Both the position numbers and the translations under genes were made by a program. Source: Sabethes cyaneus (lineage: Eukaryota > Arthropoda > Insecta > Diptera > Culicidae). Taken from it: a stretch of DNA of 64,000 nt. The notes under the pieces are model-generated. The model saw nothing but the letters and a program-made list of their open reading frames with translations, ran no database searches and was not told the origin of the DNA. The stretch is from NCBI RefSeq assembly GCF_943734655.1, contig NC_071353.1:23888501-23952500 (forward strand), given 5' to 3'. The first letter of the stretch is position 1. Each line of letters starts with the position of its first letter. This document shows positions 52,627 through 64,000 of the stretch, one piece after another.

Positions 52627-53288
52627 TTAATCTTTCGAATTAATTGATAAAAAAAATTCGATTTTTTGGTATTGAAAAAGTACTATGCCCCCTTGAACGG
52701 ATTCGATTTCTTCTTCTTGATCACGGTTTTGGACCGAACACCGAACGCTTTTTATCTATTTATAGCCAGCTTGAATCAAAAACTGACAACTCCGAATAAG
52801 CTATCGGCCAAATCATATAAGCCTTTAATCTTCTTTCCTTCAAGAGTAGTTCTGGTATAGGGGATAAGACGGCTGCATTCTATGCGATATGTCGTGAGTT
52901 CAGTCCCGGCTGAATGATGAGCAATTTTTGAAAATGTATCAAAGTTTTTTTCTGTGCTATTTGTGAATGTGGTCGAAAGTAGTTGTCTATTTTTGACAAT
53001 TTCGTCGAAATAAAATGTCGATATAGCAGATAAAGCCAAAGAAGTTTTTGCTATATTTTAACAAAATTATAACAAAACCTGTTAGATATATTACAACAAA
53101 TTTTGATATAATTTTGTTCTAAACATAACAAATTTTGTTACATTTTTGCTACGGCTGCATATAAGTTCTGATAGAATTTTTGATATTTTAACTACTAACG
53201 AGACCAAAATTATAACAAATCATGTTAGAAAAACCGTCGTAACAGAATATCATGATTTGTTATAATTTTGTTACGTTTGCCTGATCGG

Positions 53289-53348
53289 GAAGAGATAGAT
53301 AGTTACTATATTCAGCAAAGTTGCTTATTTTAGTATGTTCTGCAACAT
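53289..53348. repeat. Fragment of the 50491-51018 MITE family
   Basis: Contains gagatagatagttactata and agttgcttattttagtatgt, matching 50889-50942. Confidence 0.55.
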
Positions 53349-53879
53349 TAGGCGGACATTAGGTCCGCTTTTTGACTCAGGACTACGTCTTTGATTTCTA
53401 TTCTATCTATATGGGGGCGCACTTCAAAAAACCGAAAAGGGAACATGTAACGAAAAGTGGTTATAGTTTGCACGCTTATAACTCACTCATCCGTCAATAG
53501 ATTCTAGAGATATTGGTATCAATCGATTGGAAATTTTCCAAAAAAACCCATTACAACACAGTAGATTGCATGTTTCCCTAACAGACGTTTAATAAAATTG
53601 AGAAAATATTAGACGAATATTCATTATTTCATTATTTTCATTTTTTTACCTTCCACGTCAATGCTTCCCTAGCACGGATGACAGAAATATATACGAGATA
53701 AGCTATGGGTTAAGCTTCCTTATTTAATTTACGCCCTTTAGAATCCGATCGAAAATTGTTGAGCTTTAGCTGTTGCTGCTTCCCCGGATAAGGCAACGAA
53801 GACATCCAAATTACTCTAGCGAGACGCCAACAAACCGAAGTATCCATCGACTCATCCGCCAGCGAACGATGGTTTTGGC

Positions 53880-54130
53880 TGCTATACCTTTTGCTGCGCA
53901 TCGTCATTCGGTCAGCGGCTTTCGTTGGCGACACATCGGCATGCAGCTAGCTTGCGACACATCGGTAAACAGCTAGCTTGCGCACATGGGGACGGCAGCT
54001 TTCGAGTCACATCCGTTACATAATTTTAAAGGTTGTATTTGAAACATTGCTTGCTTTACGGTGCGCATCGTCAGTCGGTCAGCGGCTTTCGATGGCGACA
54101 CATCGGCAAGCAGCTAGCTTGCGACACATA
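53880..54130. repeat. Local duplication
   Basis: About 65 bp with ggtcagcggctttcg, cgacacatcgg and cagctagcttgcgacaca occurs at 53905-53960 and again at 54075-54127. The short unit agctagcttgcg is also repeated a third time between them. Origin unknown. Confidence 0.5.
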
Positions 54131-54399
54131 ACATCATCATAACATAACATCGTACACATACAAGTCTATCTTGATTACAGATCCTACCAGTAGCGTTTGT
54201 CCGGTAAATAGTATTCCCACCATTAATCCACACACCAATAACCTATCTGATTAACAATCTGCGATTAACAAACGGACCTTTTCAGGTCTATCATTTAAAT
54301 TAGCTGAAGAGTTGAAATTATGAATTTCTCACATGTAAGAACACAATCCTTTAATGCACAATATGGGCATCTATATATTAAACTCGTACAAAAATCAAG

Positions 54400-54590
54400 C
54401 AGCAGAGTTTTTTGCGACAGCCGGAAGTGCTCTTTCGCGATGTCATCAATCAACGACATCGTTCAATTTTTACAGCCGTTTCTCCAGCAACTGCGCGGAT
54501 CTGCCCGCAAGCAGCAGAGTTTTCCGCACTTGCCGGAAGCCCTTTTCCGCGATGCACGCGGTGTCATCAACCATTAGCGCCTTTGTTGCA
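54400..54590. repeat. Tandem duplication, about 115 bp units
   Basis: The text aagcagcagagtttt, gccggaag, cgcgatg and gtcatcaa appears twice in the same order, at about 54397-54460 and 54512-54575. No protein assigned. Confidence 0.45.
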
Positions 54591-54639
54591 TAAAATCTAG
54601 AAGGCATTTTCAATTCACTAGTCGAAGCCATTTTGGATT

Positions 54640-55890
54640 CACTAGATGGTATTACTAAGGAGTTCCAGTTTGGTCCTGAGAACCAGTGTACCTTACGAGG
54701 CCATTTTCTGCAAGCTGTGTGACTGCACCGTGTTCAGTACATTCGACTTGCCTGACGCGTTTCTGCACATTGAAGTCGATGAAATTTTTTGCACCATGAT
54801 CACCATTAATACTCACCGGGGCCTGTAACAATACAATAGGTTGCCACCCGGAGTAGAGGCTGCAACAGGGGGATTCAAACAAACTACAAAGTCCGATACA
54901 GTTTTTCGAAAGGTTTACAGCTTCGTTCAAGACGGCTGGCTAACATCCAAACTCGACACGCAAGACAGCGTGCTGCTGCGACGATTCTACGATCGTCAAC
55001 AAGGACTATTCATCGTCCAGGATTGCATTATGTTCGGGGATAGGCTCGTGATTCCGCCATCTACCGGAAAAGGTACTTGACTCAACTGCACAAGAGCCAT
55101 CCGGAAATGCAACATACCACCACGGGACCCTTCCATCCACAATCTAACGGCCAGGGCGAAAGAATTGTGAGAAAGAATTGAAAGAACGAGTAGTCCGCAG
55201 AATTCTGGAGGGAGAACGAAAGATCAGGCTAGCACTGGACATTTTTATACTCTCGTATCGGACTACATCCAATCCGAGCGTTCCAGATGGGAAACTGCCG
55301 GCTGAAGCAATGTACGGTAGACCATTGCGAACATCCATGGATCTTCTGCGAGCAACTCAGCAACAGGTTCAAGACACCGCAGGTCAAGCTCGAACCAACC
55401 AACAGAGAAAGTTCGCACCGAAGGCAGCTGTGTACGCCAAAGTCTACGCACACAACAAGTGGACTTGGGCGCCTGGAAATGTGGCAGAGAAAGTCGGCAA
55501 AGTCATGTACAACATCTGTTGAACAGCAAGAGGATGATTCGGTCCCACATAAACCAGCTTCTGGTCCGAATTCCGTCAGAACCAGACATTGAGCAGACAA
55601 AACAGTCATCGAAGCAGTTACCAATGAACATTCTGCTAAATGAGTGGAAGCTATCACACCTTTCATCACCTGTGTTGGCACTTACGTCGCAACCACCCGA
55701 ATCACCAAGGTCACTAGTAGGTCAGCCCTTGGCCTTAACAGCATCCAGTAGTCAAAGCTTAACATCATCATCTACATCTACAGAATCTCTAATCCACTCA
55801 TCTCTTGTGGTCCAGCTACCTAGACGCTCTTCTTGTAACCGAAGATCGCTCCAATGGTTCCAGGCGTACCGCAGGTATTAAGGAGGGAGA
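54640..55890 (+). pseudogene. Ty3/Gypsy LTR retrotransposon remnant
   Basis: Fragments are in the order of a pol gene. RT pieces at 54715-54855 read VFSTFDLPDAFLHIEVDE and TINTHRGL, with a proline-glycine motif after. The integrase zinc-binding area at 54895-55080 includes RRFYDRQQGLFIVQDCIMFG and RLVIPPSTG. After a large gap comes the end of integrase, HPQSNGQGER-type text near 55135 and ALDIFILSYRTTSNPSVPDG at 55230. Multiple frameshifts, stops and deletions leave it dead. It ends in a polypurine tract aaggagggaga directly before a probable LTR at 55891. Clade not determined. Confidence 0.65.
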
Positions 55891-56385
55891 TGTTGGGAAC
55901 ACTGGCAACCCTAACCCAGAAGTTACCACATCGTCGACAGGTAACTGTCATTCGGATCTATGTCACTTGTGTCATTGCTCAAGTTGTCAAGAGTATTCAT
56001 GAAGCGGTCGTGTCAGTCGGACCGTTTGTTCTCTTTCGATTCCCGACAATGAGCGAGCACCACGTTTTAACCTTTCGTTACTCGCGCCAACTTCGAACTT
56101 ATGGGCATGCTAAAATCTAACAGAATTAACTCGAGTACTAATGCCACTTGGTGAAAAACTTATGAAATTTGTTCCACCGTTTGAAAGATCTTGGTCTGCG
56201 GATCAACTTTGCTGAAAACATTAATTTTCTTCATTGCTGGAATCCCGATATATACCGAGATGAAGTTAACGGTTCACAGGCGTTGTACAAAATACAACAG
56301 TGCGAGTAACGGAGGGTTAACGTGTTGTGTTAATAAAGTATTTTTATAGTTGTGTTGTGTTAATAAAGTATTTTTATAGTCCGTA
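55891..56385 (+). repeat. Probable 3' LTR of the Gypsy remnant
   Basis: Begins TGTTGGGAACACTGG immediately after the polypurine tract. Near its end the unit gtgttaataaagtatttttatagt is repeated twice (56319-56380) and contains an AATAAA signal. No matching 5' LTR was found, so the LTR end is approximate. Confidence 0.5.
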
Positions 56386-56399
56386 ACGTAGTGAATCGT

Positions 56400-57090
56400 A
56401 TATTTTGATAGGAAGAATCTCCAGAGAAAACGTTCATCTCCCATGAATAGTGACTTGACGGCGACGAATTGGAAGTGGTTAATGAGTTCATATATTTGGG
56501 ATCTCTGGTCATCGCCGATAACAATACGAGTAAGAAGGCTCAACGACGCATTCAGCCTAGAAACCAAGCCTACTGTTCCCTCCGCAAGATGCTTCGATGA
56601 AGAAGCATACGTTGCCACACAAAGCTGACTTGGTACAAAACGCTAATCAGACCGGTAGTCTTCTACAGACTTAAGACAGCAACTTTGTTTACGGAAGACA
56701 TACGTGCACGTGCCGTATTTGAACGAAAGGTGTTGCAGACTGATTTTGGCAGATTCAGACGGAAAGCGGAGAGTGGCGTAGGCCTATGAACCACGACAGG
56801 CCCACTTGGAGAGGTTCCCGTCGTACACTTGGCAAAAGTTAGGAGATTATGGTGGGTCGTCCACGTCGCAAGCATGCCGGATGACTGTGTAGTAAAATCG
56901 GTTTCTTCAAGAGCCCCTTCGGAACTAGGAATAGAGGGGCCCAACATGTTAGATGGCTCGACCAGGTTGATGCCGGCTCGCGTGTGTTGAGACGCCCAAC
57001 GAATTGGCGTTGGGCCGCCCAAAACCGAGTACCTTGGAGAGCAATTCTTGATACGGCAAGATCCACCTCAGCTCTCTGGTGGTAGAAGTA
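56400..57090 (+). pseudogene. RTE LINE copy 4, 3' fragment
   Basis: DNA matches the 3' part of copy 1 (7255-7900), with equivalents of NNNEFIYLGSLVIADNNTSK-like and VLQTDFGRFR-like text, but in many frames. It ends near 57090 with agtaagtaag, the RTE tail. It is the most decayed of the four copies. Confidence 0.65.
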
Positions 57091-57508
57091 AGTAAGTTCG
57101 ATGAAATCACACCGAATCCTCGCGTAGATTCCGTTAACAGATCTCATCGTCCATTAGGAGGAATCCTGATCTATTCCCCCTTCTACTAACAATAATACCT
57201 TTCCTGAAATGCTTGTGAAGATGCAGAGGTCTTTAGTAATCCCTGAACTTTCGTAGCAACAAGTATTGAACTAACATTCCTTCCCATTCCCCCCGGACCC
57301 GCATTTGGACGTTGCCGACGTCGGTATTGTTGTTCAACTGGCATATGTCAGACGGAAAGTTTTCCGTCGGCAGATAGCATTGTTGTTAGAGTTTCGCAAC
57401 TTTTGGCAGAATTGTCAGTCTTCTTGATAGATTTTTTTGACATTAGTTAACATTCTATCGAACTGACTCTTTATTGTGAGATTTGGTGAGATTTAGAACC
57501 TAACTCAC
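57091..57508. other. Spacer or intron left of the LRR gene exon
   Basis: No feature supported. A perfect acggaaagttttccgt hairpin lies near 57353-57370. It should be intron of the - strand LRR gene, since a consensus donor lies at 57508. Confidence 0.35.
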
Positions 57509-60500
57509 CTGATGTCAATCTCCATTCCTCGTATATCGGCACAATAGCTGCCGATGGCCGTGATCTGCTCCTCGCTCAGTCCGGTAACGGTAAGTCCCAT
57601 CCAGCGTAGCAACGGAAGTGAGCCAAGCATCGCGTGCATAAACAGCGATTCTATTCGCAGTTTTTTCGGCCGATCTAGCACGAGGATACCATCCAGTTTG
57701 ATATGACTTATCGGGCTCAGTCGGAACAGCTTCGCGACACTCTTGAGCGTACGTTGAGCGTCATCCAGATGAATGATCCAGTTGCAAATTTTCAAAGTGT
57801 TTAGTGAGCTGTTTGGAAAGAATTACTTAATTAACTGATTTTTAAACCGAGACCTAAGCAGACCACGCACCTGAAGTTTGAATTGAGAGTAGAGAAGAAA
57901 TTAGTTATATCTTTATCGGAGAGAATCAGCGGTGTTGAAGAATTGCTGCCTAGACCACTGCGTGCTGGACCGGACAGATCGAGCTCTCTGAGGTTCACGA
58001 ATCCGATTAGGTACGGTAATACATGGGGTCCTTTCATTGAAACATGATCGGCAAAAATGATCTGAAAATCCACGAACTGTTAGTTGCGGAAATTGAAACA
58101 ATATAGTTTCAACAGGGACAAACAGACACTCACTGTACCATTTAGTGTTATTTGGGAATGTCTCCGTATTAGCCAAAGTGTTGCTTTTTAACGAAAGGAG
58201 ACGAAGGCCACTTATAAAACACTTGATTGACAAAGAGTGGTGTCTGTTTGTCTGTGGTTTCAACTTACCTGAGCATTTCCCATTTTGAGATTCACCACCG
58301 AGCGGCACTCGTACGCGGATGTCGTCATGATGAGGTCACTCTTGAACATCGGTACATTCAATCGACAGTTGTTGAGACCCAGCTCACGAATCGAAGTGAG
58401 TGATAGAAAGCCGCGTACGGAGGCCAATGTGGCAACGTTTTCTATCCTGAAACTCCAGCCATCTAAACTAAGCAGTCTTAGTGTAATGCAACTACCCAAG
58501 GCACGTGCAGACATTCCTACGGCGGCATCCTCCAGTGCGATTCTGGGGGATCCCAGGCTTAACATTTGTAAACTAGGAGACTCGCTAGCGCCTAGGACCG
58601 TTGGCAGGATTTCGCTCAGTCGAGAAGCGCCCTCCAGTTTAATCGAGTGAAGTGTGGTGGAAACCCGAACGGTTTCCCCTAGACACATGGAGTCCTCAAG
58701 AGATAGTTGCGCTTTGCTAAGATCAAGTCCATGGAGGCGAGAGAACGAGTCGCGTGCCGCAAGTAGTAATTCGTGAAGTGTTCCAGAATTATGGGGACCT
58801 CCATCGCAAGCTGGTGTTGGATACCAAGTTCGAGAGATTACGGAATCCGTACTGCGTTTATCTGGCGGACCTTCCATCGGTTGACGGGGCAGTGTAGCCG
58901 AGCGACCCATGTTGGAAGTGGAATTGAGGACACCACGGGGCAGTGATGAGAATATTCCGGGAGGATACGATCGTGGTGATGGGGCTCCTGTTAATGAGGA
59001 TTGCTTGATAAGACCAGAATTTCCGGAGCTGCTACCGGAACCTGATCCCATGCTGACACCACTGGAGGACGGTGGATCGTCTCGTGCTCCCCAGCTTGAT
59101 GCCAATGCTAAATATGAAAGAGGACGTGCCATGAGCAAACTAGCGAGTGCACCAACAGCTCCTCGTTCGCAGCGAAGATGGGGAAATGATAAGCGGGTGA
59201 CGTGCGGGCATTTCTCCAACATGGAGCAGATCTGAACTAACTGCGACGTACAAAGTCCGAGATCCAATATAAGATTACTAAGCTTCGGTTGGCGGGGGAT
59301 GGACCTGCACAGACCGGTCACTACTGATTGCAGTTTCAGAATTGGTGGGTCTTCTTCCAGCAAGGTAAGTATCAGTTCAAAGCTTTCCAATCTAGGTTTC
59401 AGTACAGCTTTCGATATGCAAGTAGCCAGAAAATTAATATCGGAATCACGAACATCATTCTCGATCAGTGAAGTGATCCGAAGCGTCGTGACACTTTCAT
59501 TTTTTGATAGCGCATCTAGGAATATGTCCATCACGTTTCGCGATTCCAGAAGCATGTTCTTTTCAATCTGATACACCAACTCTAGGTTTTTAAGCGTACA
59601 GGTTGGGCTTTTGACGGCTAGTCCCCAACCTTGCAATTCTGAGGGAGATGATTTGATTTGCACCCAGATTGGTTTAGCTTCCAGTGGAGGAATTGGTGGT
59701 GACTTTGAGATTCCTAAAATTTCGCAGAGCGCAGTGAGATTAGCTTCCGTCTCACCACCGGCCAGTGCCAGAGAGAATATCGTTTGCGGGCTTAACCAAA
59801 GCGGCGTAAGCTTCGATAGAAGCAGGTGAGCTCGGGGTCCTAATAGGGACATCGCATATGTTAATACTTTAAGGATTTCAGGTTCAACCTCATCGCCAAT
59901 GGCGAGACCTGCAACTTCTGCTGCGAGAAGCCCAGGTCGGCTAGCGAGCGAGACCAGATAGTTGGCAGCTAAGAACTCAGCAATTCCCGGACAGATTGTT
60001 GTATATTGGAAATCAGACTTCTTCTTGGCAGTTCTACCGAATACTGGAGCCCTATCTAAACATCCTATTATATTTGTCTCAGGCGATGAGCAGTACATTT
60101 TCAATTCAGTCGAACTGACTGTCGAACGCTTGGTTTTCAAACAAAATAACGCTAGTCTTCCAAGTTCCGTCACCTGTGTATGTGAAGAGTTGGCCGCTAC
60201 ACAGTTGAACACAGATGCTACAACGTCGACTTCATCGGTCAGCAAATCACCTCCGTTGGAATTGTAGATAGCCGCGATGGATAGGCAACCCAGCGAAGTC
60301 CTTGCGATGTTCCTTAGATGTCGACAGTTCTGCACGCAGTCAATAAGACGGGTGGGGGCACCCCACTGTCCACCGCCAAGCAGGGAAACCGACCGACCCC
60401 AGGCAATTCCTTCGAAGGTTACGTGACGTTGCATGAGAGGCAGCAGCTCAGCACACGAAGAGGTTACACTAATTAAAACGACTCTTGCTTCTGGGAACAA

Positions 60501-61250
60501 TCTGCCTTCCAGAAGGTCGGTGACATCCTTCTGCACCGTTTTGTTTTTCCGAGATTTATTCTGAACATCGTAACCATCCAGTACAATGAGAAGCTTACTT
60601 TTGAGCGATTCAAGTGAATTCCAGGCAGCGCTAAAACCACCAAAACCGGACGCGAAAGGACTTGGCGAACCACGAGGTAGCAGTTCCTTGCCTATGTAAT
60701 GCGCTAATGATCCTTTCAGTTCGTTTAGTGGTATAAAAAGTGCTAATGCTACAGGTTGACCTCGTGGAGGCCATGGTGCATCTCGACTCCAGGCGTACAA
60801 TAACCGGAGTGCCAGTGCACTACGCGTAACCCACGGAGGACACTCGATGAGCACCCGGCGTGGCGCTTCCAGGAATGGTCCATCCTTCGTTTGAACGGCT
60901 GCAAGAACCTGATCGACCGCGATGCATTCGTTCAGACCGTGCGAATGGATGTGCAGTCTTAGTTCGGGTTCGAGTCTCGCCGGACAAAGAACACCGGGAG
61001 CCACCGGTTGAACCCAGGTCGGCAGGACGGGTTCCTTCAGAGCCAGCTCGGTGTACAAGGTTTTCAGATAACGAGCCAGCCGAGCCTGTGGGTCTCGTCG
61101 GGTGTCCGACGTTAGACATGCTGGCGGTCCTGGTGGAGATGGACATTCAAGAGATACGTACGAACCGGATAGTTCGTATTCGGCCCGGTAGGAGGTTGGC
61201 GTAGTAATCCGGTGCTGCTGCTGATGGTGGCTGGATTTTGTTGGGTAACA
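57509..61250 (-). CDS. NACHT-like, leucine-rich-repeat protein (incomplete gene)
   Basis: At least three exons on the - strand: 58269-61250, 57871-58061 and 57509-57808, each with consensus splice sites and matching phases (0 then 2), for more than 1150 residues. The first is internal: a clear acceptor (ccttgcag|tgttac) precedes it and there is no early ATG, so the 5' exon lies to the right. The last ends at a donor (atcag|gtgagt), so the 3' end is to the left and was not found. Near residues 134-147 RVLIECPPWVTRSA occupies the place of a P-loop but lacks GKT/S. Near 221-230 KLLIVLDGYD looks like a NACHT Walker B. A Ser/Gly-rich linker at about 725-745 separates this from LRR-like repeats (LHGLDLSKAQLSLED, LQMLSLGSPRIA, LRLLSLDGWSF, IRELGLNNCRL, NLRELDLSG). 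No orthologue named. It may sense or scaffold; function unknown. Confidence 0.75.
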
Positions 61251-61259
61251 CTGCAAGGA

Positions 61260-62830
61260 GAGGAGAAAAAGGAATTAAATTACTATTAGATAGTTACATT
61301 AGTTTAAAACATAGAATAAAAAAAACAGAGGATTTCCAGGACGAAGAACGGAACGGAACTTTCTTGTCCGAACCTGGACCTATTGAAAACATTGTTGATG
61401 GCCTGTCGCTTGTAACCAGCGTAGAAAGTTTTGATGCATTTCTAACGACCCGACAGCCACCCGTTTACTTTTGGTTGAAAGTTTTTCAATTTTGAATGAA
61501 CTTTGATGTAAGTTCGACATTCTTTTCCGCAATGAACAGCTTTGGTGATGTGTTGGTGCTTTCGGAACTGCATAGATTATGCGCACGGCGTGTGAGAAGT
61601 TTTTCCTTTTTTGCTTTCGGGCTAATGGAGGACTTTAAAATCGAAAAAAAAAACAGCAGATCCAAGGCAATGAAACAGAGTTTGGGATAAAATAATTGCC
61701 AATGAATCAATGAATAGTAAAGCCACCGGAAGGCTTGCAGAGTAAGTTTTTTCCAGTTTTAGTTTGATTTATTACTTCAAAAAAAGTCCTCTGGTTAGAA
61801 ACTTTCAACCACGCTTGACTCAAGACTCAAATGTGTGCTGCTGAGAGTTGCTTTGCAGAGCCCTTCGGCTTAATCGGATGCTCTATTCATGTATCGCTTG
61901 CTTCCTGACACCGGAAATTTAAATATGTGTTTTAAATTCCGTTCGCCTTCACGGAGTATTACTAGTTTCATACAAGTTACCATTTTATTAGATACCCGTG
62001 AGAGGTTAGCGTAATGGAAGCGAGGAAAATATGCAAATGTTTATAACGCCCCAGGCGTTCAATTCCAGCGGCATACCGTACGACAGTTCAGCAGTCGCTT
62101 CCTGGACTTGGGGGATAATTGCATCTATTTTCGTATCCCCGACACGGATCTTCCAATTCTATACATACAGCACAGGAGTGAAATTTTATTAGAAATACCA
62201 ACTTTCATAATAAATGTGATTCCCACTTCTTTTCACCATCACCGGTAAATGTTATTCACCGGCATTTTGGTATTGCAGAAGTTAGTCAAAAAATAAAAAA
62301 AGAGCAGAATGTCAGTGAGCATTCTATTATAAAAGTCTGATCTTTAGCTTCCATCGGTTTCAGTCTGCAGCTTCCGGTGAGCTGTGTAGTGCTTACATGT
62401 TGCGTTGATTCAGCAAAAAGATAATATTGACTTTTCTTTGTTTTCTGTGTGCCCTGCCTGGAAATTGATTTTCTCTTAAAACATTAAAGTACAAACGTTT
62501 TGGTAGAGAAGTATAAAGAGCACAACTGAACCGCACTAAAACTGTACGTTCCCTCCGAACCTGCTTGCAATTTGGCGAAGTATTTTTAAATCTGTTTTTG
62601 CGTAACAGGATGAAAGCCCCCCAAGCTAGCGATGCTTTGTGCGATCCGGCGCATTTATAACTCTTACTGTATATGGAAGAACACGGAAAAGCTGAACCAC
62701 TCTCTGTCGTCGACAACAGAAGCCGTGATGCTAGCGAGCGGTGGGAAAGCTTTATCATAATCAGTACCGGATAAGCGAAGAGCCGGATAAGGATCTGCAG
62801 TTTAACTGCGATTGTTCCGGTATGCGAAAA
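61260..62830. other. Sequence 5' of the LRR gene exon
   Basis: Likely intron of the LRR gene. No exon could be supported. Confidence 0.3.
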
Positions 62831-63192
62831 GATGGAAAACGAAGACTCGGCACAATGGTTCGGGTCTTTTGATGCGTTGAATTCGTGCCTTGAAGTACAT
62901 TCCTGGACTCAGTGGCTGCCGGTTTGTCGGTTGGAACAATACGTGGATTGTTTGTACAAAAGATCAAGCAGAATCGAAAATGTTTGCCATGCAGTCGGTG
63001 AAAAATTGGCACGTATATGGCAAGGTATTGAGAGGAAAATAGGTTTTTATTTTATGGAAGTCCATTATTGCACTTTTTTTATGCTAGTATATATGAATCA
63101 CATAACGGAAACCGGATGCGACTCTGATGCAACTATTCTTATTCAAATAAGAATATAATGTATTCAAGAATATGTGATTGCTGAATAAATGA

Positions 63193-63222
63193 ATGAATAA
63201 ATAAATAAATAAATAAATATTC
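63193..63222. repeat. (TAAA)n microsatellite
   Basis: A run of aaataaataaataaataaa in an AT-rich stretch. Confidence 0.85.
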
Positions 63223-63489
63223 ATACGTACTGTGATGGACCAGACAACAGCAAAGCGAAATGTTGTTAATAAATTGATGTTATTTATGCAAAGCTAAAAA
63301 TCTAACCATTCAAACGAATTGATTTTGTTGTCAATTCTATGATAACTAACATTTGCAGTACATTTAATTGGGATAAAAGTTTTAAAGATTTTTTCTAACG
63401 AGAAAGGACACTACACCGAAAATTTAGTGTCCTGTCAAGTTAAAATATTTATCAGTTCTCATTTTAGCACATATCAGTAATACATTTAA

Positions 63490-64000
63490 CCCATTATGAC
63501 CCGGGTCTATCTAAATTTGGACCAACTGAAGTGAGACTGTGTAATCCATTATATTATGGCTCGTATGTGTCGGGAAACTCAAAATCGTCATTTGGAATGG
63601 TTTCAAGGCCAAAATATCGCAGGTTTACCTACAAATTGGTTGAATTCAGCTATAATTTGGTTAAAACTACTCAGAATGCCATTGAAGTGTACCAACTCAA
63701 ATTTCGAGTAGAAAATTTTATCAATTTCGACTACTAAAGTGCTTACTACCAACAATTTAAATATTCACAATGGCAATCAATTTACTTTTGGATTCCTCCA
63801 TTTACCGCTTTCGTTTGGGACAGACAGACGGGACACTCGCGTTATTTCCATCGTCCAATCAAAAACTATTCATTTTTCAAAAAAGCATATTTTGCAACAT
63901 GACCACACCGCGGCGCGCGAGTGTTGCTTCGAGTTTTCTGTTTAAAACCATACAAATGTAAAAACTCTACAGCATGAAGCCCTGCAAATGCAAGCTACTC
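63490..64000. mobile_element. TTAA-flanked element (piggyBac-like), cut by window end
   Basis: Starts CCCATTATGACCC after TTAA (63486-63489). The same end, inverted, is at 52614-52626, and ttcaaggccaaaatat near 63605 matches 52219. The right end is outside the window. Confidence 0.5.

Noticed and set aside
52848..52920. A tRNA-like segment with possible A and B boxes (gtataggggataagacgg, gagttcagtcccgg)
   Set aside because: The acceptor stem does not pair and the B box is weak. At best an old tRNA-derived relic.
54846..54930. Possible living retrovirus-like element
   Set aside because: Pol is broken many times, most of it is deleted, and no envelope gene is seen. It is an old LTR retrotransposon relic.
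55229..55681. 150-codon - strand frame
   Set aside because: It is antisense to the Gypsy integrase remnant.
62832..63158. A 108-codon + strand open frame starting MENEDSAQWFGSFDALNSCL
   Set aside because: No family features, AT-rich end, no splice or neighbour support. It could be a chance frame.

Overview
The window looks like nuclear DNA of a dipteran insect, most likely a mosquito. This is an inference from short GT-AG introns, ZAD-type C2H2 zinc-finger genes, RTE and Jockey/CR1-like non-LTR retrotransposons, Helitrons and a dense load of MITEs. No bacterial signal (operons, Shine-Dalgarno sites, CRISPR) is present, and no rRNA or convincing tRNA gene was recognised.

Host genes, left to right. 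(1) The 3' part of a diacylglycerol kinase gene, theta-like, + strand: three accessory-domain exons at 2634-3304, a 5.8 kb repeat-filled intron, then two duplicated terminal exons at 9091-9225 and 11064-11210, followed by what looks like a long 3' UTR. (2) A ZAD zinc-finger locus on the - strand (22029-24619): one ZAD exon and two zinc-finger exons that both fit its splice phase. (3) A TMEM179-like four-exon membrane-protein gene (+, 39416-40333), convergent with (4) a TTLL12-like gene (-, 40829-42679). (5) The large middle part of a gene with a NACHT-like region and leucine-rich repeats (-, 57509-61250), incomplete at both ends.

The rest is mostly mobile DNA. The most striking element is an 8.4 kb two-gene DNA transposon at 27775-36186 with CACTC-type inverted ends and repeated TTACGTGAA motifs near the ends. 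Its first gene is an intact six-exon frame of 437 codons. Its second begins one base after the first one's stop and encodes a C2H2 plus DDE-like transposase broken by one frameshift and one stop. The element sits two bases inside the end of a pogo/Tigger-like element, and a Helitron sits in its own large intron.

A second notable family has two near-identical copies, at 1-1099 and 25088-26713. Each carries a decayed C-terminal fragment of an aspartate aminotransferase gene. The second copy was later hit by a PIF/Harbinger-like MITE, so the window contains both the empty and the filled site. Other repeats include four RTE copies, an antisense Jockey/CR1-like LINE nested in one of them, a Tc1 relic, a Ty3/Gypsy remnant with polypurine tract and LTR, two minisatellite-bearing Helitrons and about a dozen MITEs, several of them long palindromes.

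The host genes do not form an obvious pathway. The five loci appear to be ordinary neighbours separated by waves of transposon insertion. Exon boundaries are by eye from splice consensus and reading frame, and family calls are from recognised motifs, not from a search.
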